64,000 nt of DNA from assembly GCF_026341855.1 (NCBI RefSeq), contig NZ_JAPENW010000002.1, forward strand, positions 310,001-374,000. The letters run 5' to 3'. Below the pieces are notes generated by a model. The model worked only from the letters and a program-made list of their open reading frames with translations, did no database searches and had not been told where the DNA came from. The DNA comes from Streptomyces sp. NBC_00568. GTDB taxonomy: Bacteria; Actinomycetota; Actinomycetes; Streptomycetales; Streptomycetaceae. Below, piece by piece: positions 1-10,075 of the stretch. The position numbers were made by a program, and so were the translations under genes. Position 1 is the stretch's first letter, and each line of letters starts with the position of its first letter.

Positions 1-1960
1 ATGGACATTGACCACGCAGGTCAGCGACTACCGGAGCAGCCTCGGAGCCAGGAGATCGACTACGGCGCTGGCCGCCCAACGGTTGCTGTTGGACACGGAA
101 GCGCGCCCAACAGCAACAACCCTCTGTCTAACCCAATCCAGTTCATGCAGGTCAGCCTCACGCGGACGACTAACTTCCTTGAGACAGGACAGTGCGCGAA
201 CCAACGCGAGCCCAATCAGCTCCGGGGCACCCGCGGGAGGCGTAGGTGCTCGGACCATGCCAGGTCCGGCCAGTCTTCCAGCCAGCACCCGACGAGTCGT
301 GGTGCCCCATGGATCTCGGTGGTGGCCTGCTGGTTGAGATCGATCCTGTGTCACTTTGTGCTTGCACCCGTCGGCCGGCGTCTGTTTCTCGGTCTCCTCC
401 TAACCGGCCCAGCGTCTTCGGTACTTGCTCCCGATGCCGTTCCTCCTTTCACTTCTCACGGTGGTGGCTACTCCCCTTTGCTCGGCGGCCAGCGTTGTCG
501 TTAGCCTCTCGGCTCTTCTAGGACTACGGAAGCCAGTCCGCCGATGCCTTCCTGTTGCATGCCTGCTGGACGCGCCGGGCCGGCCACGCGGTGAGCTCTT
601 CTCTCAGGGAAGAGGTGGCAGCGGTCTGAGGGAGGAGGGCCAGGGAGTAGCGCAGAAGGATCTTGAGGTCCCGTCGTGGTCTCGGTCAGGCTTTCGCGTT
701 GTAGCTCTCGGGGTGCCGTGCGGGGTGGCGTGCGCTGGTAGTCACCGAAGCGAAGCAGACACTCGAGCGGCTGTGTCTCGTCGAGGCTCTCCTGTTGTCC
801 GCCAGCATTGGTTGCCGGATCTGAAAGCGCGTACCGGAACTCCTTCGATGGCTTGGTGGGCAGGCTCCCGAGATCGTCGGGGTCGATTTCGCATCCACGT
901 CCTGCGCCTTGTCCGACGGCCGGAGGATCGACAGTCCGAGAAGCTCGAGAAGACCCAGTGGGATCTGTGCGGGAACCAGCAGGGCTCTCACCACCGCGAA
1001 AGGGCCCGGCAAAAGGTCGTCCGCGCACACGCCACGGTGGCCGGCCCGCGCCGCAAGCTCTAGCACCCGACTGATCCGCGAGAACCCGGGAATCGCTGCT
1101 GAGGGCTTGTGGGTGAAAGGACTCGCCACAGCCGTCGGGCACATCTGTCCACGAAGCTGGCTCGTCCGTCTTCATGACGACGTTGGAAGACAAGGCCGCC
1201 CGGTTTTGGCGGGAGTTCGTTCGGATCGACCGTTGCGATCTGACCTCCCTGGTCCGTTCCGGGTGCGCAGTAGTGGACAGTTCCCATCCTCTCTGCGTCC
1301 GTAGCTGGGGGTGCAGGGGTGTACGGGACCGTCCTGGACCGGGAGAGAACGTCGCCAAGGCCGCCTGGTGGGTGGAGAAGGGTGCGGAACGTTTGGGAGG
1401 AGACGCCCATCTAGCTGGCTTGTCGTAGAACTCAGCTTCATTCCTCAGCAGCCCCGCGGTGTAGCTGGCTCTGAAGATGAGCGCGTTCAGTCAGTTCACA
1501 CAAGCGCTCAGGGACAAGGATTCTCAGCGGGTGACGAGCCTTAACAGGAAGGATCCCTTTTCCAGAGGTCGGGCGCGGGATTCTGAACCTGCTCGGCGTG
1601 CGCATGTTCCGCTGTCTGTGCTGCTCCGCCCCTCTCGCTCGGACAGCATGTCCTCGAGAGCGACGGGATCACCACTTGGACGTGGTCGGTATCCCTATGC
1701 CCTGCCGTGGCTGACAAAGTCCGTCGATGTCAGCGTCTCGCCAGAGCGAGTCGGCATTGCTGCGGGGCCACCGCCTGCGGCCCTCACGTCCTGGAGCTCG
1801 CGCACCAGATCAGCTAAAGCGCACCAATCGCTGCGGCACAATCGCCCAAGCGGTCGCGCGAATCATGGCTGCTCTACCGAAGCTCGCTGCTGGTGGCTGA
1901 GCCTCATAGCGGGCCGGTGCCAACTCCCTGTCCTACCGAGCAGGCGGTTGTGGACGCCGC
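1..1960. other. No recognisable gene
   Basis: Several open frames cross this stretch on both strands, but none reads like a known protein, has a convincing ribosome binding site, or keeps a steady codon pattern. They look like chance frames in GC-rich DNA or badly decayed sequence. I see no tRNA, repeat array or IS end here. Confidence 0.5.
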
Positions 1961-1963
1961 TTG

Positions 1964-2347
1964 TCAGACGGAGGACCGCGATGAGGCGGTGGGACCGCTC
2001 TGGGAGCGAGGGGTCTTCTCCCCCACCTTCTTTACCTCAATCGTCCGAGGGTCGACCGCCTCCCCCGGAGCGCCTTCCCTGTACAGACCTTCGGGGCGGG
2101 CGTCGCGGTCGTGCGGGAGCAGAAAGAAGACACGGCGCCGATAGAGGCCGCTGTCGGGGTCGGCTTCAGCTGCAGCGTCCAGTTCGGCGTAACCGACCAT
2201 GCGGCCGTCTCGCGCGTACCGGGGTCTATTGCGGCGCCGCGGGGTTTTGTCGAGGGCCTGGCGGACGTAGTCGAGGTGGTCGGGGTCCTCCAGCCACACC
2301 ACGTTCTCCTCGTGGGTGAGATCGCCCTCGGTCAGTAGCGAGCTCAT
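1964..2347 (-). CDS. Small hydrophilic hypothetical protein downstream of the replication genes
   Basis: A 127-residue acidic/basic protein of unknown function. The ATG at 2347 is preceded by a strong GGAGG, which supports the start. It contains a stretch rich in Arg and Asp (RRRVFFLLPHDRDARPEGLYREG), without membrane segments or a recognisable motif; the last 20 or so residues are low complexity. It lies 184 bp downstream of the helicase gene on the same strand, so it may be the last gene of the replication operon. I do not recognise a family. Confidence 0.55.
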   Translation of the reverse strand: MSSLLTEGDLTHEENVVWLEDPDHLDYVRQALDKTPRRRNRPRYARDGRMVGYAELDAAAEADPDSGLYRRRVFFLLPHDRDARPEGLYREGAPGEAVDPRTIEVKKVGEKTPRSQSGPTASSRSSV

Positions 2348-2531
2348 GGCTGTTGCCCCTCCTTCGTGTCCCGGGCCGTACAGAGGCCGGTCTGGTGCGG
2401 GCGTGATTTGCCGCTTGATTCAGTTTCCGCGCAGAGGCCTGTATATGCATGGTAGGCCGGACGGGCTCCAGCGTGTAGTGGCTGGGGAGTGGCCGACCAC
2501 CCGTGGCGGGCAGCAGTGTGGGTCGGTGCGT

Positions 2532-4049
2532 TCATCCCTGGGTGTCCAGCAGTGCGAGGCCGGGGTAGTACTTTCGGCCGTTGGATTTGATCATGTCGGC
2601 AGGTGAGGCCAGGCCAGCTTCTTGTCTGACGCGGGTGGCGAAGGCTCGGGTTCCTGCGGGACGGATTCCTTCGCTGGCGTTGCACCAGGAGCTGTAGGCC
2701 GCGTAGAGCAGGCCTTGCTCTACGCGGAGTTCCTGCTGGGTGTCCGTATCGCGGGTGCAGCATTCGGCGAGGAAGCGGCCGATGTGGTCTTCGGTGTTCG
2801 CGTACGCGGTCGTGGCGATGCGTACGCGGTCGGGTCCCTCGAGGTTGTCTCGAGTGGTGAGGTAGCGGCGGGCGCCTAGTAGCAGCCACTGCAGGATGCC
2901 CGGGCCTTCGTCACGGACGAGTTCGAAGGCCAGGTTGTCGATCTTGCGGGCGTCAGGAACGACACGCTCGAAGGGCAGCAGGCGGATGCGGCGCCAGAAG
3001 GCGAATCCGCCAGTGGATACCTCGGGGCGGTGATTGCCGAGCAGCCACAGGTGGTGGGTTGGTGTGAAGGAGAAGTAGTCCTGCCGCATTCGTCTAGCTT
3101 TGATCTTGTCGCCGCCTGTGAGGAGGCGGACACGGGCTTCGTCGAACTTGTCGTTCGGTTTGAGTTCGCTGCATACGACCAGTCGGCGGCCGTGCAGTTC
3201 GGTGAGCTCTGTGGAGTGTTCGGAGAAGGCACCACGGTCCATGAGGAAGCCGGGCGGGGCAGCGTCGGCGTAGTCTCCGAGGATCTGGATCATTGTGTCC
3301 AGAAGGACTGATTTGCCGTTCTTTCCATGTCCGTGCAGGAACGGGAGGACTTGTGCGCCGACGTCACCGGTAATCGAGTAGCCGAGGAGCAGGTGCAGGA
3401 AGTCGATCATTTCCTGCCCCTCTGCGTCATCGCCGAAGGTGTCCCGCAGGAAACGGTGCCAGCGGGGGGTTTCCATCTGCTGAGGGGCCACGCTTGTGGC
3501 TCGGGAGTGAAAGTCCCGTGTTGGGTCGGGCTTGCGCAGCTGGCTTGTGTACAGGTCAACGACGCCGGCTGGTGTGCACAAGGCGTAGGGATCGCCGTCC
3601 AGCGTGTCAGGGTCGACGGACAGGTCTGGGGAGGCTTTGGCTTGGGTGAGGAGCGCCTTCATGCCGGTGGTCGACAGGGTTCGCTTCTTGTGTACGTGAA
3701 GCTCACGTTCGGTGTACAGGCCACGGGGATCGCTGTCGGGCATGTCTTCAGCCATTTCGCCCGCCGCCCACAGCGCAGCCTTTTCACCGCCGGTGCGCTT
3801 CCATCGGTAGCCGTCCCATGAGAACCAGCCGAGGCCCTCAACATGGCGGAACTGGTCGCGGTAGAGCTTGACGAAGAGCTTGGCGTTTCCGCGGTCCGTC
3901 AATGTCCCAGGCAATGGCGCGAGACTCGGCCGGGACTGGGCATTGGTCTGGGCTGGGACGTCGGCCCACACAGGGTCGGCCTTCTGGAGATCCAGCATCT
4001 GCTGAGCCGCGGCGCTGGCGTCGAAGCGCGGAATCTCGGCGCTGCTCAT
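2532..4049 (-). CDS. D5/P4-family plasmid or phage replicative helicase
   Basis: A 505-residue protein of the phage/plasmid primase family (D5 N-terminal-like region plus SF3-type ATPase). Walker A is GHGKNGKS at about residues 240-247, followed by the conserved CSELKPND region, a GGD motif and the TPTHHLWLLGNHRP sensor segment. These proteins unwind DNA at a plasmid or phage origin. I start it at ATG 4049, not further upstream, because this ATG has AAAGGA eight bases before it and overlaps the stop of the primase-polymerase gene (ATGA at 4046-4049), a classic coupled arrangement. With its partner it splits in two the primase-helicase functions that other plasmids carry in one protein. Confidence 0.85.
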   Translation of the reverse strand: MSSAEIPRFDASAAAQQMLDLQKADPVWADVPAQTNAQSRPSLAPLPGTLTDRGNAKLFVKLYRDQFRHVEGLGWFSWDGYRWKRTGGEKAALWAAGEMAEDMPDSDPRGLYTERELHVHKKRTLSTTGMKALLTQAKASPDLSVDPDTLDGDPYALCTPAGVVDLYTSQLRKPDPTRDFHSRATSVAPQQMETPRWHRFLRDTFGDDAEGQEMIDFLHLLLGYSITGDVGAQVLPFLHGHGKNGKSVLLDTMIQILGDYADAAPPGFLMDRGAFSEHSTELTELHGRRLVVCSELKPNDKFDEARVRLLTGGDKIKARRMRQDYFSFTPTHHLWLLGNHRPEVSTGGFAFWRRIRLLPFERVVPDARKIDNLAFELVRDEGPGILQWLLLGARRYLTTRDNLEGPDRVRIATTAYANTEDHIGRFLAECCTRDTDTQQELRVEQGLLYAAYSSWCNASEGIRPAGTRAFATRVRQEAGLASPADMIKSNGRKYYPGLALLDTQG

Positions 4050-5131
4050 GAACGTCCTTTGAGGTGGAACGGGCGGGCGTACCCGGCGGCCAGGGCGTCG
4101 TTGATGATTCGTTCGTTGCGGGTGGACTGCCAAGGACGAGCTGAGTTGGCAACCTCTGTGAGCATCTGGCGTACTACCGCGTTGTCGGCATGCCCTGCAG
4201 CAACGAGTCCTCCGGCCGTGTACGCAGCCTTGTTGAGCTTCTCTGTGAAGGCTGCGCCTTCTGGAGTCGCGGCGCATGCGGCTACCTCGTCCACAAGGCG
4301 CCGCAGAGCCGAACTCGTAGCAGCGGTGGTCCCTGTCCCCCTCGGACTGTCAGGCGCCTTCTGAATAGGGACAGTGGGGCGTGAGTCGGCCCTGTGGCCT
4401 GTGCGTAGCAGTTCCTGAGCAAGCCAAGCCGGGAGGGGGGCAGGCAGCCGAGCAGCGCCTTCTGCTGTGTAGGCGCCGGCTGGGGTGCGGGTGGTGGGCG
4501 CCACGATGTATCCGCCGTCGGCGCGGATGTCCACCTGCCACGCAAGGGCCACCTTGGAGCTGGAGCCGGTGGAGCACCGGTAGCGCAGCGTGGGATCCGG
4601 GTTCCGGTACCAGACGTGCAAGCCACCTGAGGGGGTCCTCACACGCAGGGTGTTTTCATCGTGTGCCGGATCTGTTTGTTGGTGCAGGGCAGCAAGCAGG
4701 GCCAGCGTGTCGAAACCTGACGCAAGGCCTTCCAGGTCAACAGACTCATGAATAGGGATGCCGGGCAGGAGTCTGCTGCGAGCCGGCACCTCGACTGAGT
4801 GAGCGTCAATGTCGATGACGACGAGGTCTGCCGCCCCGCACGCGACTCCGACTCCGGCAGCGGGGGTAGTTGACCACCAGGAATCAATGAGGCGGGCGTC
4901 CATTGTCGCAGCGTGGAATCCGTGGCAGGGCTTTCCTGCAGGGAGGCACGGGCAGGCCGTGGGCAGGTGGCGCTGCTCTCTGCAGGTTCGGCAGTTGGCG
5001 GCAGGAGTCTTTCGACCGGGCGCTAGAGGGTGGACGGGCCAACCCTGGGCAGCACACCAGCGGGCTACGGCATGCGGGCTCGCAGAACTCGCATCGGTAG
5101 CGGGCAAGCTGGTCTCGCCTGGGCGTGGCAC
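4046..5131 (-). CDS. Bifunctional DNA primase/polymerase (prim-pol)
   Basis: A 361-residue protein with the archaeo-eukaryotic primase fold of the prim-pol family. The N-terminal region has the W(P/V)xxPLxPGRKxP signature and a cluster of cysteines (about residues 47-69) that could bind zinc. The catalytic DID triad is at about residues 107-109, and the later RTPSGGLHVWY block with a histidine is typical of the active site. The start is GTG 5131, eight bases after AGAAGGA. It is translationally coupled to the helicase and sits next to the iteron-like repeat array, so it should prime and start replication from that origin. Confidence 0.85.
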   Translation of the reverse strand: MPRPGETSLPATDASSASPHAVARWCAAQGWPVHPLAPGRKTPAANCRTCREQRHLPTACPCLPAGKPCHGFHAATMDARLIDSWWSTTPAAGVGVACGAADLVVIDIDAHSVEVPARSRLLPGIPIHESVDLEGLASGFDTLALLAALHQQTDPAHDENTLRVRTPSGGLHVWYRNPDPTLRYRCSTGSSSKVALAWQVDIRADGGYIVAPTTRTPAGAYTAEGAARLPAPLPAWLAQELLRTGHRADSRPTVPIQKAPDSPRGTGTTAATSSALRRLVDEVAACAATPEGAAFTEKLNKAAYTAGGLVAAGHADNAVVRQMLTEVANSARPWQSTRNERIINDALAAGYARPFHLKGRS

Positions 5132-5159
5132 GCGGTGTCCTTCTCTGAAGATCTTTGGT

Positions 5160-5870
5160 CTCTAGAGTCCCTTGACCAACCGGCTGACAACTCCCAGCAG
5201 ATCCAGGGACCGAAGGGACTGTGTTTCCGAAGAGAGTCTAGGACTCCCCCACAGTAGAAGTACGGGAGGTCCCCCGCGTGCCGCTCTATCAGTTTTCTGA
5301 TCCCTTCGGTCCCTTCAGACCCTCCCTACCCGGAGGCCGAGATACCCTTTAATCCCTTATGTCCGTTTTGCGAGTGACTCTAGGGACCCTTCGCTGGGAT
5401 TCTGAGGTCGCTCTTGGTGTGGGGGCCCTTCCCCACTCCGGGGGCGTGAGGCTTTTCAGTCCCTCCCAAGGGTAGGGACTGAGGCTCAGGGACGCTGCCG
5501 TGCTTCAGTCCCTCCATATTCCCGCAGGTCAGAGGCCTAAAGCAAATAGAACAGGGACTGTAGGGACCAGAAAACCTAATTATGAGCTAGCCACAGACAA
5601 GGAAGAGATACATACGCCCGCGCGTACACATGCATAGCTGGCTTATAACTAGAGATCTGAGTCCCTACAGTCCCTAAGCCCTGGACTCTTAGGCCGCTGA
5701 CCTGCAGTTTTGCGAGGGACTGAGGCCAGGGACTGAAACTTCGACCCAGCCTCGCCCAGCGCTTTGGCCCCCGGCAGGAGCTTCAGTCCCTCCCAGTGGC
5801 CTGCACCTTCAGCCGTTGCGCCATCTCCACGCCTAGAGACTGAACGCATGCTGGGTCCCTTCTTCTTTTG
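5160..5870. repeat. Candidate replication origin: AGGGACT/AGTCCCT repeat array
   Basis: At least eleven exact 7-base copies occur in both orientations. AGGGACT starts at 5214, 5474, 5553, 5715 and 5728; AGTCCCT starts at 5166, 5458, 5507, 5660, 5669 and 5785. Near copies (AGGGACC, GGTCCCT) are at about 5204, 5309, 5382, 5562 and 5854. Some form facing pairs, for example 5458-5480. The array lies immediately upstream of the primase-polymerase gene and has no open frame of its own. Repeats like this (iterons) bind replication initiators. The first copies overlap the likely promoter of the primase gene, which would allow autoregulation. Origin function is inferred. Confidence 0.7.
5566..5660. 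other. AT-rich patch inside the repeat array (possible unwinding element)
   Basis: This stretch is far richer in A and T than its surroundings and contains a run of alternating purine-pyrimidine steps (acatacgcccgcgcgtacac). It sits between two groups of the AGGGACT/AGTCCCT repeats. Position and composition fit a DNA unwinding element, but this is inference. Confidence 0.45.
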
Positions 5871-6100
5871 AGCAGGTCCCAAGTCAGAACTTTCTGCACG
5901 TACTGACTCAGCATTCACATGTAGGACAAGCGGCCCCCACTTGTCCCTGCATCCTTGTACTACTCCCCCGGCCGGCTTCCCTTTGCGATGTCCCATATGC
6001 CAAGTAACAGGGTCTCTGCGGATTGGTGACTCCAGCCGGCCGCCGGCCGCTCAGCGTGGCCTTGTGCAGCTTTGCCCGCTCTCCTAACCGGGTGGTGATT

Positions 6101-6125
6101 CCGGGGTCCTGTATCAGGACCCCGG
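6101..6125. terminator. Perfect 10-bp stem hairpin
   Basis: CCGGGGTCCT and AGGACCCCGG form perfect arms around a 5-base loop GTATC. No T-run follows, as is common for actinobacterial terminators. It lies between the origin region and the IS110 remnants, with no intact gene ending nearby. Confidence 0.45.
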
Positions 6126-6429
6126 GCCCAGTCGTAGTTCTTTCACCCTGGTTCGAACCAATAGCCTGGGGGTTCCTGCCACGCGCGCGAGCCCTCGTGG
6201 AGACGCTGATGAGAGGTCCATCTACCGCTTGGACGAGCGCCATGAACGGGCTCTTTTCCGAGCGGGAGGTCTGACAATCGCGAGTACCTGTCGGCGGGCG
6301 CCAAGGCTCGGGCCTGCTCCTCCTCCCCCGGGCAGGGCGTTTTTGTACGACATCGACGACGTAAAGCAGCTTTCGAGGCCTGGACGTTAGTCAAGGGAGC
6401 ATCTTGGGGCCAGCTTCCCCGGACCGAAG

Positions 6430-6770
6430 AGGAGACGCTGAATCAGGAACTCGTTTGCGGACCAGCACGCCTCGATCGGTGCCCTGCCGCTGGCGGTCGC
6501 CCGCGACATAGGTTGCCCGGTCGCCTGTCTGCCGGTCTGACGATGCGGCGGATCGCTGACCTCTATCTGGGCGAGGCGAAGACGGACGCGAGGGACGCGT
6601 TCATCATCGCGGCCCCTGCCCGCGCGATGCCTCACACGCTGCGGTCGCTCGACGGGGAGGACGAGATGGCCGCCGAGCTGGAGTGGTCGTCTGCGCCTGC
6701 GGAGGCGCCAACTAACGCACCGAGTGCACTCCTTGCCCTGTCCCAACGGCTCCGCGGAGCTGGATCCTAG
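6430..6770 (+). pseudogene. IS110-family transposase fragment
   Basis: The frame contains MRRIADLYLGEAKTDARDAF and RAMPHTLRSLDGEDE, which match the N-terminal DEDD catalytic region of IS110-family transposases (GExKTDxRDA motif). The upstream part (ALPLAVARDIGCPVA) is in another frame, and the frame stops at 6770, well short of the usual 400 residues or so, so this is a frameshifted, truncated remnant. Confidence 0.75.
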
Positions 6771-6881
6771 GCATGCACCGGGCCGGCACCGCCACGAACG
6801 AAGGGGCCCAGACAGCTTGACCAAAGACACAGGCCCCCCGGGAGCCCGCCAGCAGGGTCGCCCCCCTGCCCCGGATCCGCG

Positions 6882-7010
6882 ATGTGGCCGATGCCACCCC
6901 TGCATTCCGGCTGGGTGAAGACTGATACAGCGGACGCTGCGGCCATCGCGGATGCCGCCCGCACCATGCCGCACGCCCGGCGCTGTCGTTGGAACCGACC
7001 GCCACAATCA
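6882..7010 (+). pseudogene. Second IS110-like transposase scrap
   Basis: The short segment KTDTADAAAIADAARTMPHA resembles the KTDxxDA block of IS110-type transposases again, but differs from the copy just upstream. Nothing on either side continues the protein. Confidence 0.45.
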
Positions 7011-7257
7011 TCGACGAACGGCCTCTGCCGGTCGGTCACGACCGACCTGGCGGTTAATGCCACTCTTCCCTGCAACCTGATACAGGGCCTGCTCATGCAC
7101 TCCCCCAGCCTTGAGCGCTTCCTCAGCCTCAGGTCTCCTGCCAAGTACAGAGGTCTGCCTAGCAGCGTGCCGGGCGGGGGCAGTGATGAGATTGACGGCA
7201 GTCTCTTGCCGCAGGCGCCAGAGGTGGATACCCCTCAGGCCGGGATCTGGGTGATCA

Positions 7258-8169
7258 CTAGCGTCGTTTGTAGCCGAGCGCCTGTGTAACGAGGTAATAG
7301 TCGTCAGTGGCCGACTGGGCGTTGTCCGGTGTGAGCTTCGACGGGTTCTCAGTAACCGGATCATAGAACCGCAACACCCGCTGTGCCGCGTAGGCTTCAG
7401 GAATTCGAGGGCTGCGACGTACCGTCGGCAGAACCAGTTCCTCGTAGGCTTCCTTGGCTTGCTGCTGACTGTCGTCGTACACAGCACCCTGATTGCGCGT
7501 GGTGGGGCAGTCCACGATAAGGATCTTCGAGAGTTCTGCTCGGGCGCCCATCACGGAGAAGGTTCCGCGGATGTCGTCGATTTTGGCTTCCATGCGAGTG
7601 AGAGCCCGAAGTTCCTTCCATCCAGGCTTGACGCACGCGATCACCTCGTCAGCTGCGACCACGGCGTTGACGACGATCAGGCCGAGGTTTCCTGGACAGT
7701 CGACCAGGATGAGGTCGTAAGCGTCGCGGATCCGCTCGAGCTGGTTCTTCAACCAGAACTCTCGACCCGTCTTAGGAGCGAGCAGCTGCTCGGCTTCCTC
7801 AAGTTCGCTAGATCCCAGAACGATGAACATGTTGGGGATCGGCTTGGTGCCTTGCTCACCGACGGGCCCCGCGAGGGCCGGGACGATAGCGTCTTCGACT
7901 TTGGCGGATCCGATGAGTACGTCGTACAGGTTCGCCTGCTCTGGGACACCGTCCGGGTTGTCGTATCCGGTGGCTGCGGAAGCATCACACTGCGCGTCGG
8001 CATCGATCACGAGTGTCCGGAAGCCAAGGTCTGCTGCGCAGGCAGCGATGTTGACGGCAGACGTCGTCTTGCCGGCCCCGCCGCTCTGGTTAGTGAACGC
8101 GACAACTCGGGCCAGAGATCGCGCAGCGAGGGCATCGAGGTGGGCGTCGCCGTTTGGTGACGGGGTCAT
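7258..8169 (-). CDS. parA: ParA-family partition ATPase
   Basis: A 303-residue ParA/Soj ATPase that drives plasmid segregation. It has the deviant Walker A NQSGGAGKTTSAVNIA near the N terminus, VIDADAQCDAS (Walker A'), and DLILVDCPGNLGL (Walker B). I start at ATG 8169, where GGAGG precedes by seven bases; a longer frame upstream would run through an inverted repeat. The first three bases of that SD overlap one arm of a perfect repeat (8178-8210) that probably controls this gene. parB lies just upstream on the same strand. Confidence 0.9.
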   Translation of the reverse strand: MTPSPNGDAHLDALAARSLARVVAFTNQSGGAGKTTSAVNIAACAADLGFRTLVIDADAQCDASAATGYDNPDGVPEQANLYDVLIGSAKVEDAIVPALAGPVGEQGTKPIPNMFIVLGSSELEEAEQLLAPKTGREFWLKNQLERIRDAYDLILVDCPGNLGLIVVNAVVAADEVIACVKPGWKELRALTRMEAKIDDIRGTFSVMGARAELSKILIVDCPTTRNQGAVYDDSQQQAKEAYEELVLPTVRRSPRIPEAYAAQRVLRFYDPVTENPSKLTPDNAQSATDDYYLVTQALGYKRR

Positions 8170-8177
8170 GGTGAGCC

Positions 8178-8210
8178 TCCGTGAGTGATTGCTACGCAAT
8201 CACTCACGGA
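8178..8210. promoter_or_regulatory. Candidate parS/operator site 1 (15-bp arms, 3-nt spacer)
   Basis: Perfect inverted repeat TCCGTGAGTGATTGC-TAC-GCAATCACTCACGGA. Its core TGATTGC-N3-GCAATCA recurs at three other places in the partition region. The arm nearest parA overlaps the parA ribosome binding site, so it could be a ParA/ParB operator, a centromere site, or an RBS-hiding hairpin. Confidence 0.65.
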
Positions 8211-8309
8211 CTGAGGATTGCGCGCGAGGTAACAGGTAGAACTCAGGGTTGATGCCCTGACTGTCTTTGGAGTTCTGGGACGTTGGATGCCAGCCAGCGT
8301 TGGAGTCGA

Positions 8310-8340
8310 GGCGTAGTGATTGCGCAGCAATCACTACGCC
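8310..8340. promoter_or_regulatory. Candidate parS site 2 (14-bp arms, 3-nt spacer)
   Basis: Perfect inverted repeat GGCGTAGTGATTGC-GCA-GCAATCACTACGCC in the parB-parA intergenic region. It shares the TGATTGC-N3-GCAATCA core with site 1, but its outer arms differ. Confidence 0.65.
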
Positions 8341-8445
8341 GATGCTCTCCAGCGGAAGGGGGCGAAGTAGAGCTGCTGACTGCTGGTCGCACGGGGCAAA
8401 AGCCTACTTGCTCCCCTTCAGCGCCCCGCGCTGGTACAGCCGAGG

Positions 8446-9621
8446 TCAGGGCAGACGGGGTGAGAGGTACTCCTTCAGCGACTCGATCTCTTCTCCGTCG
8501 AGAAGGTCCATGATGCTCAGTGCGAGCTCCTTGACGCTGCGAACTACGATTACGCCACGGGGATCCTCCTGCGTCATAACAGGAGCTGCCACGGGTTCTT
8601 CACGTGTGTGGGCTACTGAGGATCGGTCTCGCGTAGAGCTATCACGGCTGGTGCTGCCACCTTCCAGGTGGCCCGGGTCAGCGAGTGCTGCAGGTACTTC
8701 CGCTGCAGACGCTGCAGTGGCCAAAAGGGAGTCACTTCCCCGAGGCTCCGGCAACGGCGTCTTTGTCGGCTCGGCTTCGCCAATTGCATCGTAATCAGCG
8801 GTGTCTGTCTGGGCAGCCGCGATGCTCTGCTGATCCGGAGGCAGCTTGCTCACGCCAGCAGCTTGGGAAGCAGTGATTTCCCCTTGGGCAAAGGCTTCTT
8901 GAAGCTCGGAACGTAGCCGGGCGTAGACGGTGGCCGCTTCCCTGACAGGCAGGAACAAGAGCTGATCGTCGTTGGTGGTCTCGGTCTCCAGTAGTTGCTG
9001 GTCCTTGAGCCAGTGATTCACGACGGCCTGCTGCAAGGGGGGCACGAGCCGTAGAAGTGCCACCCGGTGAGATACGTAGGTCTGCGAGCAGCCGGCGCGC
9101 TTGGCAAGGTCCCTCTGTGAGAGTTTCCTCCCTTCGTCGTCGGTTTCGTCGAGTGCCTCCTGGAACTCCATTGCCTCCTCGATGGGGTTGAGGGCCATCC
9201 GCTGGAGGTTCTCCTGGATAGCCGCAATACGCAGGCTGGGAACGTCCCTACGGACGAGGATGGGGACCTCGGTGAGACCAGCCTCAAGGGCGGCTGCCAG
9301 GCGGCGGTGGCCGTGGTGGACGACGAAGAGTACGCCTTCGGCTACACGAGCCTCCACAGCATCCTTGTGCTGTGGGTAGGTTGCGATGTATACGTCAGGC
9401 GGAATAACAGTCATGGCTGTGTTCATGCCGTCGGAGCTGAGCGTCTTGGCGAGCTCATCGATCTTGTGAAGCCTCTTACGGCCGTTCTCTGGGCTCGGCA
9501 TGAGTTGCCCAGGCCGAACGGTCGGCAGCCCTTGTGGCACCAATCGGGCTTGGTGCGTCGCTGCCTTGCGCGCTGCGCGCTCGGCGGCCAGATCTCGTGT
9601 GAGGCCGGGTTTTTGAGCCAT
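8446..9621 (-). CDS. parB: ParB-family centromere-binding protein
   Basis: A 391-residue ParB/RepB-like protein. The N-terminal nuclease-like ParB domain includes HHGHRRLAAALEAG and the ENLQRMALNPIEEA block. A helix-turn-helix follows (LSQRDLAKRAGCSQTYVSHRVALLRL). The C-terminal third is low-complexity linker ending in a possible dimerisation helix (VKELALSIMDLLDGEEIESL). I chose ATG 9621 over the ATG six bases upstream because GGAG abuts the earlier one and is well spaced for this one. It should bind the TGATTGC sites and act with ParA. Confidence 0.88.
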   Translation of the reverse strand: MAQKPGLTRDLAAERAARKAATHQARLVPQGLPTVRPGQLMPSPENGRKRLHKIDELAKTLSSDGMNTAMTVIPPDVYIATYPQHKDAVEARVAEGVLFVVHHGHRRLAAALEAGLTEVPILVRRDVPSLRIAAIQENLQRMALNPIEEAMEFQEALDETDDEGRKLSQRDLAKRAGCSQTYVSHRVALLRLVPPLQQAVVNHWLKDQQLLETETTNDDQLLFLPVREAATVYARLRSELQEAFAQGEITASQAAGVSKLPPDQQSIAAAQTDTADYDAIGEAEPTKTPLPEPRGSDSLLATAASAAEVPAALADPGHLEGGSTSRDSSTRDRSSVAHTREEPVAAPVMTQEDPRGVIVVRSVKELALSIMDLLDGEEIESLKEYLSPRLP

Positions 9622-9698
9622 GAACATCTCCGAGGATCGTTGTAGTCGGCGGCCGCGAGCTTATCCGCCAAGGTGCAGCAAGTGCGGTAGGTGGTGGC

Positions 9699-9715
9699 TG
9701 ATTGCGCCGCAATCA
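9699..9715. promoter_or_regulatory. Candidate parS site 3 (core only)
   Basis: TGATTGC-GCC-GCAATCA, the same 17-bp core as sites 1 and 2 without extended arms, 78 bp upstream of parB. The rest of 9716-10075 holds no gene that I can support. Confidence 0.55.
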
Positions 9716-10075
9716 CAGGAATCCGGCGTCTTTTGAGGTGTCAAGTTTGGCTCTGGGGCTGCCAAGCCGACGTGTCGCGTAAGGAGGGGGCAGTCTGTTG
9801 GAGCGTTAGCGATCAAACATGAACTTGCTTTAGGTAACTAATTGATTTGAGGGGAGCTCTGCCTATCCCAGCTAGGCAGGCTCATCTGTCTGCGCTTCGA
9901 GCAGAGGACGGCTTGATCGCCTCGTCCTGCCATCGGGAGATGGCAGCGATCTGGGACCTCGCTTGTTGAGGGGCCAACTCCGCTGATGTGCTGCACCATC
10001 TGGAAGCGGGGGAGGGTGCTCGAGAACCGAGCCGCTCCTAGCACGAAGCGCTTGCACGGCCAACCCACAGTGGCC

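Noticed and set aside
501..1358. 285-codon minus-strand frame near the window start
   Set aside because: Composition is Arg/Pro/Ser noise, with no RBS, family motif or partner gene.
5160..5870. CRISPR array as an explanation for the repeated 7-mers
   Set aside because: Units are only seven bases, occur in both orientations at irregular spacing, and no cas gene is present.
6149..6160. TGGTTCGAACCA, resembling a tRNA T-arm
   Set aside because: No acceptor, D or anticodon arm can be drawn around it; it is a short palindrome.
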